Shown in pieces: positions 34,917 through 44,516 of a stretch of DNA of 52,301 nt; the first letter of the stretch is position 1; every line of letters begins with the position of its first letter. Made by a program: the position numbers and the translations under genes. The stretch is from Comamonadaceae bacterium (GTDB lineage: Bacteria; Pseudomonadota; Gammaproteobacteria; Burkholderiales; Burkholderiaceae_C), in contig CANFLU010000019.1 of the NCBI GenBank assembly GCA_947447975.1, positions 1 to 52,301 of the forward strand. The letters run 5' to 3'. The notes beneath the pieces were generated by a model that was not told where the DNA came from, made no database searches, and saw only the letters and a list, made by a program, of their open reading frames with translations.

Positions 34917-36098
34917 TCAACGCTCACCCATGGACTGGCTTAGTGTCTTGGTGATCGGCTTGGTCAGATAGCTCAACACGGTGCGGTCCTGGGCTTTGAT
35001 CTCCACCGTCGCCGTGAGGCCTGGGCGCAGTTGGATCGCGTCGGCCTTTTGGCCATGAAATTCTTTGCCACTGATACGTACACGCACTCGGTAACTGCTC
35101 ACAGGACCTTGCTTGCTGTCTTCTACCAAGACATCCGGGCTGATATAGCTGACCTCTCCGCGCATGGCGCCATAAATGGCAGCGTCATAGGCATCTAGCT
35201 TGATGCTGGTGCTTTGGCCTAGCGCTACAAATGCAATGTCCGATGGTGGAATTTTCGCCTCGACAACATAGTCTTGGCCCGCAGGCATCAGTTCCATGAC
35301 GGTCTCGCCAGCGCGCACCACGCCGCCCAGGGTATTGATGCGTATATTGTTCACCACCGCGTCCATGGGCGCGGTCAGCTCGGTGTGGTCCAGCACCTGG
35401 CGCCGGTCATTTAGTTGCTCTACCTGGGTGCTGAGCTCTTCTTGCGCCTTCGTCATTTCGGCCTGTGCGTCCTGAAAATATTTATTGCGCTTGCCGGTGA
35501 TTTGGGCTTTGATGTCGGCCACGCTGCGCTGTAGGCGCAATATTTCGGCACGGCTGACATCGCCTGAGGCGACCAGTTTGCTGTTGATCTGCAGTTCATC
35601 TTCGGCCAGGCGCATCATGCTCTCCAGCGCACTGATATCGTCTTTAATGGCGGTTTGGCGTTTGTTATAAAGATCCGTCTGGTTACGCACGTACTTCGGG
35701 TAGCGTTGGAGGTCTGCGTCGAACACCAGGGGGCTGTTGTACACCTCAGCGTGCAAGCGCGCTAAGGTGATGCGCAGCGCGGCCACTTTGGCGCTGCTAT
35801 CGGACACCGCGGCGGCGGCGCGCTCTCGTTGTAATGTAGCAAGCACCTGCCCCGCCCGGACGGTCTCACCTTCCCGGACATGTAGCTGCGTGAGTACACC
35901 ACCATCGGACGATTGCACCAACTGGGTTTTGCCCTGGGCTATGACTTGGGCCGGAGCGCGTGTCACCTGATCAATACGCCCATAGTGGGCCCATACGACC
36001 AGCATCACCAAACCGATCATGGTGACCCACAGGGTGTAGCGGGCCAGACGGGGTGGTGGGGCCGCATCGGTCATAGGGAGGTCTTTCGCGTCGCTCAT
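34917..36098 (-). CDS. HlyD-family type I secretion membrane fusion protein
   Basis: The 393-residue adaptor has one N-terminal membrane helix (LARYTLWVTMIGLVMLVVWA), a lipoyl half-motif (DGGVLTQLHVREGETVRAGQVLA), a long coiled coil (about residues 90-215) and a beta-barrel end with RPGLTATVEIK. HlyD links the inner-membrane ABC protein to TolC. It is the last gene of the operon TolC-ABC-HlyD. AGGAG eight bases before ATG 36098 supports the start. Confidence 0.9.
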   Translation of the reverse strand: MSDAKDLPMTDAAPPPRLARYTLWVTMIGLVMLVVWAHYGRIDQVTRAPAQVIAQGKTQLVQSSDGGVLTQLHVREGETVRAGQVLATLQRERAAAAVSDSSAKVAALRITLARLHAEVYNSPLVFDADLQRYPKYVRNQTDLYNKRQTAIKDDISALESMMRLAEDELQINSKLVASGDVSRAEILRLQRSVADIKAQITGKRNKYFQDAQAEMTKAQEELSTQVEQLNDRRQVLDHTELTAPMDAVVNNIRINTLGGVVRAGETVMELMPAGQDYVVEAKIPPSDIAFVALGQSTSIKLDAYDAAIYGAMRGEVSYISPDVLVEDSKQGPVSSYRVRVRISGKEFHGQKADAIQLRPGLTATVEIKAQDRTVLSYLTKPITKTLSQSMGER

Positions 36099-36109
36099 AT
36101 AGCGGGCTC

Positions 36110-38296
36110 CTAGGTGCTAAGTGCGGTGGGTGGGCTGGCGACGGGTTGGGTGCCCGGGTGGGGCTTAGCGCTTGCTATGGCTTCGGTGTTACGCCGTTGC
36201 AATTCGTTCAAAACGGCATCACGTGGACCGTCCATCACCACGCTGCTGCCCGAGATGACAATGATGCGGTTAACCAAGGGCAGCACGCTGGGTTTGTGGG
36301 TGACGATCAGCAACGTTTTGCCCTCTTGCGCTTTCTGCGCCAGCACCGCCAGACAGCGGCGCTCTTGCTCCTCATCCATACTGGCCGTCGGCTCGTCCAG
36401 CAACCAGATGTCGGGATCGCACAGCACCAGGCGGGTGAAGGCCACGAGTTGTTTTTGTCCGCCACTCAGGCCCTTGCCACCTTCGGCTATGGGACGCTCA
36501 AGCCCGCGGGGGTGGCTGGCCACCAAGCGGTCCATGCCGGTTTGTCTCATAGCCTGCAGGATTTGATCGTCTCCCGGGTCGGCCAGCCCTATCAGCAAAT
36601 TTTCGCGCAGGCTACCCTGAAACAAACGATGGTCTTGTTGCAAATAGCCAATATGCTGGGTGAGGACCTGACGATGGATGTGCGCCAGATCCAACTGATC
36701 GAGCAGCACCCGCCCCGATGACGGCACGTACATGCCGCTGAGCAGACGCAGCAAAGTGGATTTGCCGGCGCCTATGGGCCCGAGGATGGCGATGCGATCC
36801 TGAGGCGCAATCGCCAGTGCCGGTACGACCAGCGCTGGCGGGTTGTCGCCGTAGGAAAACTTGACTTCTTCTAACTTGAATTGGCCTTGCAGCCGCGCTG
36901 GCGCTAACGGGCTTTGGGTGCCATCGTGGTCGGTTTTGAGTTGGAAAATCCGCTCTATGCCTTGTAAGGCGGCCTGGGCGTGTGCGTGTTGCACCATCAA
37001 GCCTGGAATCGCCATGACGGGGGCGAGGATGCGCCCGCTAAGAATCGAGCTCGCAATGAGTGCGCCCATGGTCATTTGCCCTTGCATGACCAGCAGCGCA
37101 CCGACTGCCACCAGCAACGCGTAGCTCACTTGCTGCACCGTGGCCGACACATAGCCCACGCTTTCGGTGGCCGAACGCATCTTCAGGTCGTTTTGGATCG
37201 TCAAATTGGAAACACTGATCCAGCGGGATAGAAACTTCCAGCCACCCGAACCCGCTTTGATGGTTTCTATGCCTTCGACGGCTTCGACCAGAAGGCCGGT
37301 TTTCATGTTGGACATCGCCGCGCCTTCTTTGGCGCTGCGCATGATTTGCTTGCGTATGGACAGTCCCAAGGCCAGCGCCAGCAGCGAAAACACCAACGGC
37401 ACGGCCGCTACCCACGGGCTGGCGATAAACAGGATGACCACGATGAAGACCAACGCCAGCGGCAGATCGATGAGCGAAAACAGGGTGGTGGCGGTGTAGA
37501 AAGCACGCACCTGTTCGTACCCGCGCAATTGGCCTGCGAGGCTACCCAAGGAGGGGGGCATCTGGTCCACACGCAATTGCAAAAGGCGTTGGAAAATGTC
37601 TCGCGAAAAGTGCTGATCCAAACCCACAACGATGTGATCCATCAAATGCGAGCGGGCTAATTTCATGGCTAATTCGAGAACAATGGTAATGATCACGCCC
37701 AAGCTCAGGATGATGAGAGTGTCTTGGCTGCGCACCGGTATCACCCGGTCGTAGACCTGCATGGAAAACAAGGAGGTGGCCAAAGCCAGCAGACCAATAA
37801 AGCCCGAAGCCAGGCAGGCTTCAATGAGTACCGTACGGTGCCGGCGAAGGCCTTGGCGCACGCGGGCGACAAAGCTGTCTTCGACCTGTGGCGCGCCCAA
37901 AAACGACAGGCCAAAGCCCAGTTGCACCGGCTCAACGACACGCACCAAGGCACTGCGTCCGGCCACCTGGGCATTGCTGAGCCTATGCGCGCCCTGGGCG
38001 GTGGCAAATTGCCATTCACCCTGTGCATCGCGGTCCGTCAGAATGCCCCAACCGTGATCAGCGGTGTGGCACAACAGGGGCAACTCCACGCGGTCGGGCT
38101 GGCGACGCATTTTGGGCTGCGGCAACGCAAGCTGGGCGCATATGCGGGGCAATAGTTCCAGGGGCTGGCCCGGGCCATCGAAAAGCAGGCTGGCAGCACG
38201 CAGCTTGAGCAGGTCCAGGCTACCGCCTTGCATTTGCGCCAAGCGCTGCATGGCCCAGACAAATGGGCTATGGTCGTTCGTGGTGTGAGGGGTCAT
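36110..38296 (-). CDS. Type I secretion ABC transporter (LapB/RTX exporter type)
   Basis: The roughly 728-residue protein has an N-terminal C39-peptidase-like domain (to about residue 130) that lacks an obvious catalytic Cys motif, as in exporters of RTX toxins and LapA-like adhesins. A six-helix membrane domain follows, then an ATPase with Walker A GPIGAGKSTL, signature LSGGQKQLVAF and Walker B WLLDEPTASMD. It energises one-step export of large glycine-rich proteins. ATG 38296 is preferred; a TTG at 38311 is possible. It lies between TolC and HlyD genes. Confidence 0.9.
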   Translation of the reverse strand: MTPHTTNDHSPFVWAMQRLAQMQGGSLDLLKLRAASLLFDGPGQPLELLPRICAQLALPQPKMRRQPDRVELPLLCHTADHGWGILTDRDAQGEWQFATAQGAHRLSNAQVAGRSALVRVVEPVQLGFGLSFLGAPQVEDSFVARVRQGLRRHRTVLIEACLASGFIGLLALATSLFSMQVYDRVIPVRSQDTLIILSLGVIITIVLELAMKLARSHLMDHIVVGLDQHFSRDIFQRLLQLRVDQMPPSLGSLAGQLRGYEQVRAFYTATTLFSLIDLPLALVFIVVILFIASPWVAAVPLVFSLLALALGLSIRKQIMRSAKEGAAMSNMKTGLLVEAVEGIETIKAGSGGWKFLSRWISVSNLTIQNDLKMRSATESVGYVSATVQQVSYALLVAVGALLVMQGQMTMGALIASSILSGRILAPVMAIPGLMVQHAHAQAALQGIERIFQLKTDHDGTQSPLAPARLQGQFKLEEVKFSYGDNPPALVVPALAIAPQDRIAILGPIGAGKSTLLRLLSGMYVPSSGRVLLDQLDLAHIHRQVLTQHIGYLQQDHRLFQGSLRENLLIGLADPGDDQILQAMRQTGMDRLVASHPRGLERPIAEGGKGLSGGQKQLVAFTRLVLCDPDIWLLDEPTASMDEEQERRCLAVLAQKAQEGKTLLIVTHKPSVLPLVNRIIVISGSSVVMDGPRDAVLNELQRRNTEAIASAKPHPGTQPVASPPTALST

Positions 38297-38317
38297 AGCG
38301 GCGGTTTCCAAGGCGTA

Positions 38318-39670
38318 TTACTGCGGTTCTTGTCCGAGGCGGATCTGCAATCGGACCATGGCCGCTGCCAGTGTGGCCCCGGCCTCGGCGCTAGCGTATT
38401 GGTTTTGCGCTAGCTCGCGCACTGCGTTAAGCAGGTCCAGCCAGGATTTACGGCCGGCCTGAAACTGCCGCTGGTAGGACTCCAGCACTTTGTCCGAGCC
38501 TTTGACCGATTGCTCCAAAGACGCTAAACGGCCGAGCGCATTAACAAATTCCTCGCGGTCGTTTTGCAAGGTTTGCAAGGTCTCGCGGAACGACGCATCG
38601 ACGCCTTGTTCGGCCCCCAGCAGACGGGTGCTCATGGCCTGGGCTTCGACCATCGTGGCAAAGCCGGCCCCCGGGGTGTAGCGCAGACCCATAAAGGCAG
38701 TGACCGACGTGTCCGAGCTGGTCGGCAGCGAATTCAAAGGTTTGTACAAGCGGGCGAACACTTGTGGAAAGGCTTCGGCTTTTTTGCTGGCTAAGCGGTG
38801 TTGGACTTGCGTCACTTCAAGGCGGGCTTTGGCCACTTGCGGATGGGCGGCAGCCAGTTGCTCCCAGTCAGCCTGCGCCAAAAAACCTTCGAACGCCGCC
38901 GCCTCCTTGGCGCCATCGGTGTACACCAGCGCTGCGGGGTTTGCAGCCAGACCCTCGATACCGGAGAATTGCTGGAGCCGGCGCAGCGCTACTTGCAAAG
39001 ATGATTGGGCGGTGGTGCGCTCAACATCGGTTTGGAGCAGGCGCGCATCTACCAGTTCTAGGTCGATGACGGGGGAGGCTTCAGCCTGTACGCGACGGCG
39101 CATTTGGGCCTGGTAGTTTTTGAGGCGCAGCAGGGTTTGTTCGGACACCGCGAGGCGCTCGCGCGCGCTGATCATGGCCTGCCAGGCAGCTGCCATTTGC
39201 AAAAAAACTTCTTGCTGTTGCAAATTGACTTTGAGCTGGCTGATCTCGGCTGCGACTTGGGCATCGCTGATGCGGGAGGCGTTACGCCCTGCGTCCCAAA
39301 GCGTCACTTCGGCCTGCACTGCCTGGGTCGGGGGCGAGCGCAGGTTGCCACTGTCGGACTCGACGGTCGCCGAGAAACTAGGCCAGCGCTGCCGCTCAGC
39401 CGCCTGGATGTCCTGCGCCGCAGCCCGCACCTCGGTGCGCGCCGCCACCAAGGTGGGGTAGCTGGCCGCTGCAGCGTCCAAAAGTTGGGCAAAGGTGAGC
39501 GCAGGCATGCCCCGCCCAGCCTGGTTGGGGGCCAGCTCAGCATCCGCGGTAACGCGAGTGGGCCTTGGGGTCTGCGCGGGCAGCGTGCTGGACCACATGC
39601 AAGCGCAGCAGGCCAGCAGCTGCAACAGCCGGCCAGCGAATCGAGGGCCTTGGAACATGCGGGCGTTCAT
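38318..39670 (-). CDS. TolC-family outer membrane efflux protein
   Basis: The 450-residue protein has a signal peptide (LLQLLACCACMWSSTLPAQ) and the repeated TolC helices; ALTFAQLLDAAAASYPTLVAA opens the first half, and SVTAFMGLRYTPGAGFATM is a barrel strand of the second. As a trimer it forms the outer-membrane channel of the type I system. It is the first of three genes with short spacings (22 and 12 bp). The substrate gene, often a giant RTX adhesin, is not in the window. Confidence 0.9.
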   Translation of the reverse strand: MNARMFQGPRFAGRLLQLLACCACMWSSTLPAQTPRPTRVTADAELAPNQAGRGMPALTFAQLLDAAAASYPTLVAARTEVRAAAQDIQAAERQRWPSFSATVESDSGNLRSPPTQAVQAEVTLWDAGRNASRISDAQVAAEISQLKVNLQQQEVFLQMAAAWQAMISARERLAVSEQTLLRLKNYQAQMRRRVQAEASPVIDLELVDARLLQTDVERTTAQSSLQVALRRLQQFSGIEGLAANPAALVYTDGAKEAAAFEGFLAQADWEQLAAAHPQVAKARLEVTQVQHRLASKKAEAFPQVFARLYKPLNSLPTSSDTSVTAFMGLRYTPGAGFATMVEAQAMSTRLLGAEQGVDASFRETLQTLQNDREEFVNALGRLASLEQSVKGSDKVLESYQRQFQAGRKSWLDLLNAVRELAQNQYASAEAGATLAAAMVRLQIRLGQEPQ

Positions 39671-39721
39671 AAGTCGATCAACGAAATGCGGATGGTGTCA
39701 ACCTGCAATTTCCGCAAGCTT

Positions 39722-39889
39722 TCAAAAACCCTTTAGACGGCTGGAACCATACAGCCCATGCCAAGAAATTGTGGCTGCTGCGCTTGCGTACTGTGGCAGC
39801 TGCCAACCCAAGCCGCGCGGTAGGGCATCAAATATTATTTCAGCAGCCTGCATTTCAAGATGCTTGGCTTCATGCGACAGAAAGCTCAT
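39722..39889 (-). CDS. Possible 55-residue leader ORF upstream of the type I operon
   Basis: ATG 39889 is preceded by GGAG with 8-base spacing, and the ORF encodes MSFLSHEAKHLEMQAAEI followed by a small alpha-helical tail. It ends 51 bp before tolC on the same strand. No homologue is recognised and it may not be translated. Confidence 0.3.
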   Translation of the reverse strand: MSFLSHEAKHLEMQAAEIIFDALPRGLGWQLPQYASAAATISWHGLYGSSRLKGF

Positions 39890-41043
39890 TGAAAAGTCTC
39901 CAAACGAAAAATCCGCGGACTTAAAACACAAAAATTAAATTAAAAAATCTAGTCAATACCCCAAACCAGAGCCAGTTTGGGGAAATAACTCGCTAACTAC
40001 CGCCTTTAAATAATATTTATATATGCTGACGCAATTGCAAATGGCTTTAAAAAATACAAAAGTACGAGGCGAAATACGACGTCCAATGCATGCGCGCAGT
40101 AATGAACCACGGACCACACCAAGCGCGTTAGGTACCACGTCCATATGCCGGCCAAAATGCGGACCCGTAATGAGTCAGGCAAGTAGCGGGCAGCACCCGA
40201 TGCGCGATAAAACTTGGCGTGAGCGCTGAGCAGAATGCCTCAGCAATTGCGAGCACTATCCAGATTTCAAATATTTTTTCCAACTCCGCAAGTTCAGAAC
40301 CAACGCCCACTGGCAGATTGGTCCTATCCAAACTAGCGGCCCCGCTGACATTGCGCCAGTGACTGGAGCTTTAGTTCGGTGGCTTTGCGTCGCCGGTTTT
40401 CACCGGGTTTGCCCTTCAGTTTTCATTTTCATCGTTCAAGGGCTGAACCGATGCAGGAAATAATACCACGAGCCAATTTGCTTTCGATATACGGTATGAA
40501 ACCATGCCCGGGTAGCTAGGTGGTGGCCAGCAGCCCTAGCAAGTAAAAAGCCCCGCGCTTGCAAAGCGGTGCTAAGTGGTTGATTTATATGGGGTGACTG
40601 ATGGGGCTCCAACCTATGGCTAGGTGGTACGTAGGGGTGCTCAGGGGTGCGTTAGTGCTTGATTTCCTTGTAAAAACCACATATGCATGCCCCTCCTTGT
40701 CCCTAAATTAGCACTGAAAAATACAAATACACAGGAGTCACCGCGCCCCTAAATGATGGGCCATGAAATCTTGAGCAGACAGACCCTAAGTACCGATCCA
40801 AGCCCAAGGGAGATAGCGCGCACGCGCAGGCCGCCAAGGTCGCAAGCGCAGCGCATGTTCCAGGGGGTTTTGGCTGGGGTTGCGGATTGTGTACCTATGA
40901 CGGTCCATTGCATTCAGGGCGAACCCCACTAAACCGGAGGCGCAATTCGTCACGTTGCCATCGCACAGAATCACCAATTAAGCGCCGAATAAACGTGGAA
41001 AGCAGAATAACAAAACCGGGTTTTGACCAAGATGACGCAGCCC
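39890..41043. other. 1.15-kb gene-poor interval containing the left island repeat
   Basis: Only short, unconvincing frames occur. The part 39920-40060 is A+T-rich and could hold the promoter of the type I operon. The left copy of the 152-bp repeat sits at 40545-40696. The remainder looks like decayed mobile DNA: a 63-codon minus-strand frame at 40786-40977 has no recognisable domain. Confidence 0.5.
40545..40696. repeat. Left copy of a 152-bp direct repeat (att-like)
   Basis: It matches 47848-47999 in the same orientation at 110 of 152 positions without any gap (own count). The core 40584-40616 differs at only two of 33 positions. It starts with a degenerate AGCCCCGC hairpin and ends in TGCCCCTCC in both copies. 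Together the copies bracket the sulfide cluster. Confidence 0.75.
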
Positions 41044-42852
41044 TCAAGGCTGAAGTGTTTGTGGTAATTGCGGTGGGGGCTGCGAATCCAATGTCCCTGG
41101 TGCCAGTTCCCGAATCGCCTGAAAGTGCGTGAGGTACACCTTGCCGCTCAGACCCGCAAGAAAGTGTGTGTGCTTCAAACGATCCATCACCGGCCCCTTT
41201 ACCTCGGAAAGGTGCAGTTTGATACCCGAGTCGCCCAGTCGTTTTTCAATGGCTTCTAGACTTTCCAGGGCACTGGCATCAATGTCATTGATGGCCGAGC
41301 ACTGCAGCACCACATGCATCAGCTGGGGGTGACTGGCGACCGCGTTATTGACTTGGTCTTCCAAGGCCCTGGAGTTTGCAAAATACAAACTCTCATCCAC
41401 ACGCAGACCAAGTAATTGAGGATGGGTTTGCACTTTATGCCGGGTCACATTGCGAAAATGTTCCGTGTCAGGCACCAGGCCAACCTCTGCAATGTGGGGG
41501 CGACTGGTTCTAAAAAGGTACAAGGCCAAAGACAGACCTACACCGACCACCAAGCCCAATTCAACGCCCAAGGACAGCGTCGCCACAAGCGTTGACAACA
41601 AGGCAGCAAAATCTGGCTTGGAATAAGCCCAGGTTCGCTTAAGGATGCCGAGGTCCACCAGCGACAGCACCGCCACTACGATGGTTGCAGCCAAGGTGGC
41701 CTTGGGCAAAAAATACAGGGCGGGCGTCAAAAAAACCGTGGCTAAAGTAATACCCACCGCTGTCAACACACCTGCGGCAGGGGTTTGTGCCCCCGCATCA
41801 AAATTCACCACCGAGCGGGCAAAGCCTCCGGTGACCGGAAACCCGCCAGTCAATGCTGCAGAGATATTGCTCGCTCCCAAGGCGAACAGTTCTTGGTCGG
41901 GCTCAATGCGTTGGCGTCGTTTAGCGGCCAAGGTTTGGCCCACCGAGACCGACTCCACAAACCCTACGACGCTGATGAGCAGCGCAGGAACGGCCAGCGA
42001 CTTCCAAAGTGATACGTCCCAAAGTGGCGCGGTAAAAGGCGGCAAGCCTTGGGGAACCGTGCCCACAATTTTTAGGCCCTGGGCTTGCCAATCAAAGGCC
42101 CAGGTCAAGATAGTGCTGGCCGCGATGGCCGCCACGGGGCCTGCCTTGGCGACGAAGTCAGCAGGCCGGGGACGCATTCCCCAGCGCACTAGCAAAGGCT
42201 TCAAACCATTGCGCACCCACCATAAAAAGACCATGGCGGTAATGCCAATGCACAAGGCCAACATTTGCGTTTTAGGTATCTGGCTCGCTAACGACTGAAC
42301 CAGGTCGGCAAAGTTGTCTCCAGTGGCGTTGACGCCCATGATGGTTTTCAACTGGCTGGTGGCGATCAATATGGCAGACGCGGAAATGAAGCCAGAAATG
42401 ACAGGATGACTTAAAAAATTAGCCAAGAAACCCAGCCTCAGAACGCCCATCACTATGAGCATGCATCCAGACATAAACGCCAGGGTGATGGCGACCGCCC
42501 AATAGGCCGGTGACCCTGCAAGCGCATGCTCGCCGATGGCGGCGGCAGTCATCAGCGACGCCACTGCCACCGGCCCAACCGCTAATACTCGGCTGGTACC
42601 AAAAACCGCATACAGCAGCAATGGCGCCACACTGGCGTACAAGCCCACCTCGGGCGGCAAGCCGGCCAACAGCGCGTAGGCCAAACTCTGCGGAATCAGC
42701 ATGATGGTCACAATCACGGCAGCAATCGCGTCGCTTGCAAACGTCTCGCGTTTGTAGGTGGAAGCCCATTGCAGCAAGGGTATGGAGGGCAAATAGCCCC
42801 TCCAGGCAGATGTCCTGCTCGTCAACCCAACATCTCCGGTTGGGCCAACCAT
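41044..42852 (-). CDS. SulP-family anion transporter with STAS domain
   Basis: From ATG 42852 the protein has about 602 residues; TTG 42825 with GGAG eight bases before it and a TTGA stop-start overlap is an equally good start. The SLC26/SulP core is clear: AVIVTIMLIPQSLAYALLAG and VGLYASVAPLLLYAVFGTSR. A STAS domain lies at the C-terminus (LHVVLQCSAINDIDAS-like block). SulP proteins carry sulfate, bicarbonate or other anions. Placed after a sulfide oxidase, it may move sulfate, sulfite or thiosulfate; that is inference. Confidence 0.88.
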   Translation of the reverse strand: MVGPTGDVGLTSRTSAWRGYLPSIPLLQWASTYKRETFASDAIAAVIVTIMLIPQSLAYALLAGLPPEVGLYASVAPLLLYAVFGTSRVLAVGPVAVASLMTAAAIGEHALAGSPAYWAVAITLAFMSGCMLIVMGVLRLGFLANFLSHPVISGFISASAILIATSQLKTIMGVNATGDNFADLVQSLASQIPKTQMLALCIGITAMVFLWWVRNGLKPLLVRWGMRPRPADFVAKAGPVAAIAASTILTWAFDWQAQGLKIVGTVPQGLPPFTAPLWDVSLWKSLAVPALLISVVGFVESVSVGQTLAAKRRQRIEPDQELFALGASNISAALTGGFPVTGGFARSVVNFDAGAQTPAAGVLTAVGITLATVFLTPALYFLPKATLAATIVVAVLSLVDLGILKRTWAYSKPDFAALLSTLVATLSLGVELGLVVGVGLSLALYLFRTSRPHIAEVGLVPDTEHFRNVTRHKVQTHPQLLGLRVDESLYFANSRALEDQVNNAVASHPQLMHVVLQCSAINDIDASALESLEAIEKRLGDSGIKLHLSEVKGPVMDRLKHTHFLAGLSGKVYLTHFQAIRELAPGTLDSQPPPQLPQTLQP

Positions 42853-44489
42853 TCGCGGCCCTTGAGCATCGCTTCCCAATACAGGGGCGGAAGAATGCGT
42901 TCTTTGAGGTACCACGCCAGCGCAGATGGTTTGGTGCCATCGATAAACCATTTCGGAAAGCTGGGTGAGACCTTGCCACCGTAGGTGAATTCGGCCAGCA
43001 CGATCTTGCCGCGCTCGACCGTCAATGGGCAAGAGCCATAACCGTCGTATTGAGCCTCACCCTTTAATTGGCCCATAGCGACCAGCACATTGTTAGCTAC
43101 TACGGGTGCTTGCTTGCGGGCGGCAGCGGCAGTTTTGGCATTGCTGGTGTTGGTGACGTCGCCCAAAGCGAAAACGTTGCCATAGCTTTTGTGGCGCAGG
43201 CTGGCGGGATCGACATCCACCCAGCCTGCGGCATCGGCTAAGGGGCTCACGCGCACAAAGTCGGGGGCTTTTTGTGGCGGAACCACGTGGATCATGTCAA
43301 AGTCACGAACTACTTTTTCTTTGCTGCCGTCAGCCACATTTTTCAGGAACGTCGCCTTGCGAGCAGGGCCGTCCACTGATACCAGTGTTTCACCAAATTT
43401 CAGTCCTATGCCGTATTTCTTCACATATTCCATTAATGCGGGCACATAGTCGGCCACGCCAAACAGCACCGCACCGGCATTACAAAACTGGATGTCGATG
43501 TTGTTTAGGACGCCTTGCCGGGTCCAATGGTCGGCCGAGAGGTACATCGCTTTTTGCGGTGCACCAGCGCACTTGATCGGCATGGGCGGTTGGGTGAACA
43601 GCGCCGTACCGCCTTTGAGCTTTTGTACCAATTCCCAGGTGTAGGGGGCCAGATCGAACCGGTAGTTGGAGGTCACGCCATTTCGCCCCAGGGTTTCGTT
43701 CAAACCCTCAATGCCCTGCCAGTCGAGTTTCAAGCCGGGGCAGACGACCAGCTGCTTGTACTTGACCACACGGCAGCCTTCCAAAATGACTTGGTTGTTG
43801 TCCGGCTCAAAGGCCGCGACACCCGCCTTGATCCAGTTCACATCGGTGGGAATGACCGAAGACATGGTGCGTGCTGTCTGACCCGCTTTGAAAATTCCGC
43901 CGCCTACCATGGTCCAGCCGGGTTGGTAAAAGTGGGCATCGGCCGGGTCGATGATCACAATGTCAAGTAAAGGGCTGCGCGCTAACAAGCTGGATGCGAC
44001 CGCAATGCCGGCGGCGCCCCCACCGACGATCACCACGTCATGGCTAGCATCCACTTGATTCGAGGGCGTTTTGCCACCATTGGCAATACGTTGAACCAGA
44101 GACTTCATGTCAAAGCCCACTTTTTGCGCCGCTTCCAATATGTGCGGCAGCGGCGTGGTGCCCGCTTGGGACAGGGCCCACATGGTGGTCGAGCGCATAC
44201 CGGTGCGGCAGTAAGCGAGCACAGGTCCTGGGAGCACATTGAGTAACTGGCCAAAAGCTTTGCCGTCTTCGTCACGCACTTTGCCGCTTTCTGCAGGCAG
44301 GTAGTGGGCTATCAATCCAAATTGCTGGGCCGCAGCTTCTATTTCCTTGAAGCTGGGTTGATCAGCACCTTCGCCATCGGGACGATTGCAAATAATGGCC
44401 TTGAAGCCGGCCTCGGCTACCGATTGCACCTCTGACAGCAGGATTTGGGGGCTGATGCTCAGTTGAGGGGTTAGGGCTTTGATGTCCAT
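42822..44489 (-). CDS. DUF442 - sulfide:quinone oxidoreductase fusion (SQOR-like)
   Basis: The 555-residue protein joins two enzymes. Residues 1-135 are a DUF442 phosphatase-fold sulfurtransferase domain with the Cys loop YCRTGMRS (Cys94-Arg99). Residues 150-555 are a flavoprotein with VVIVGGGAAGIAVA, and blocks PMPIKCAGAPQKAMYL (Cys307) and YDGYGSCPL that match type II SQR such as human SQOR. It oxidises H2S and passes electrons to quinone, while the DUF442 part may accept the sulfane sulfur. At the position of the second redox Cys of human SQOR (GDCTN), this protein has GDVTN (Val445). GGAG six bases before ATG 44489 sets the start. Confidence 0.87.
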   Translation of the reverse strand: MDIKALTPQLSISPQILLSEVQSVAEAGFKAIICNRPDGEGADQPSFKEIEAAAQQFGLIAHYLPAESGKVRDEDGKAFGQLLNVLPGPVLAYCRTGMRSTTMWALSQAGTTPLPHILEAAQKVGFDMKSLVQRIANGGKTPSNQVDASHDVVIVGGGAAGIAVASSLLARSPLLDIVIIDPADAHFYQPGWTMVGGGIFKAGQTARTMSSVIPTDVNWIKAGVAAFEPDNNQVILEGCRVVKYKQLVVCPGLKLDWQGIEGLNETLGRNGVTSNYRFDLAPYTWELVQKLKGGTALFTQPPMPIKCAGAPQKAMYLSADHWTRQGVLNNIDIQFCNAGAVLFGVADYVPALMEYVKKYGIGLKFGETLVSVDGPARKATFLKNVADGSKEKVVRDFDMIHVVPPQKAPDFVRVSPLADAAGWVDVDPASLRHKSYGNVFALGDVTNTSNAKTAAAARKQAPVVANNVLVAMGQLKGEAQYDGYGSCPLTVERGKIVLAEFTYGGKVSPSFPKWFIDGTKPSALAWYLKERILPPLYWEAMLKGREWLAQPEMLG

Positions 44490-44516
44490 GGTGGTCTCCA
44501 AAGGTAAAGTTCAAGT

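Noticed and set aside
40786..40977. 63-codon minus-strand frame as an integrase or transposase fragment
   Set aside because: It has no recognisable catalytic residues or family motif; calling it mobile would be a guess.
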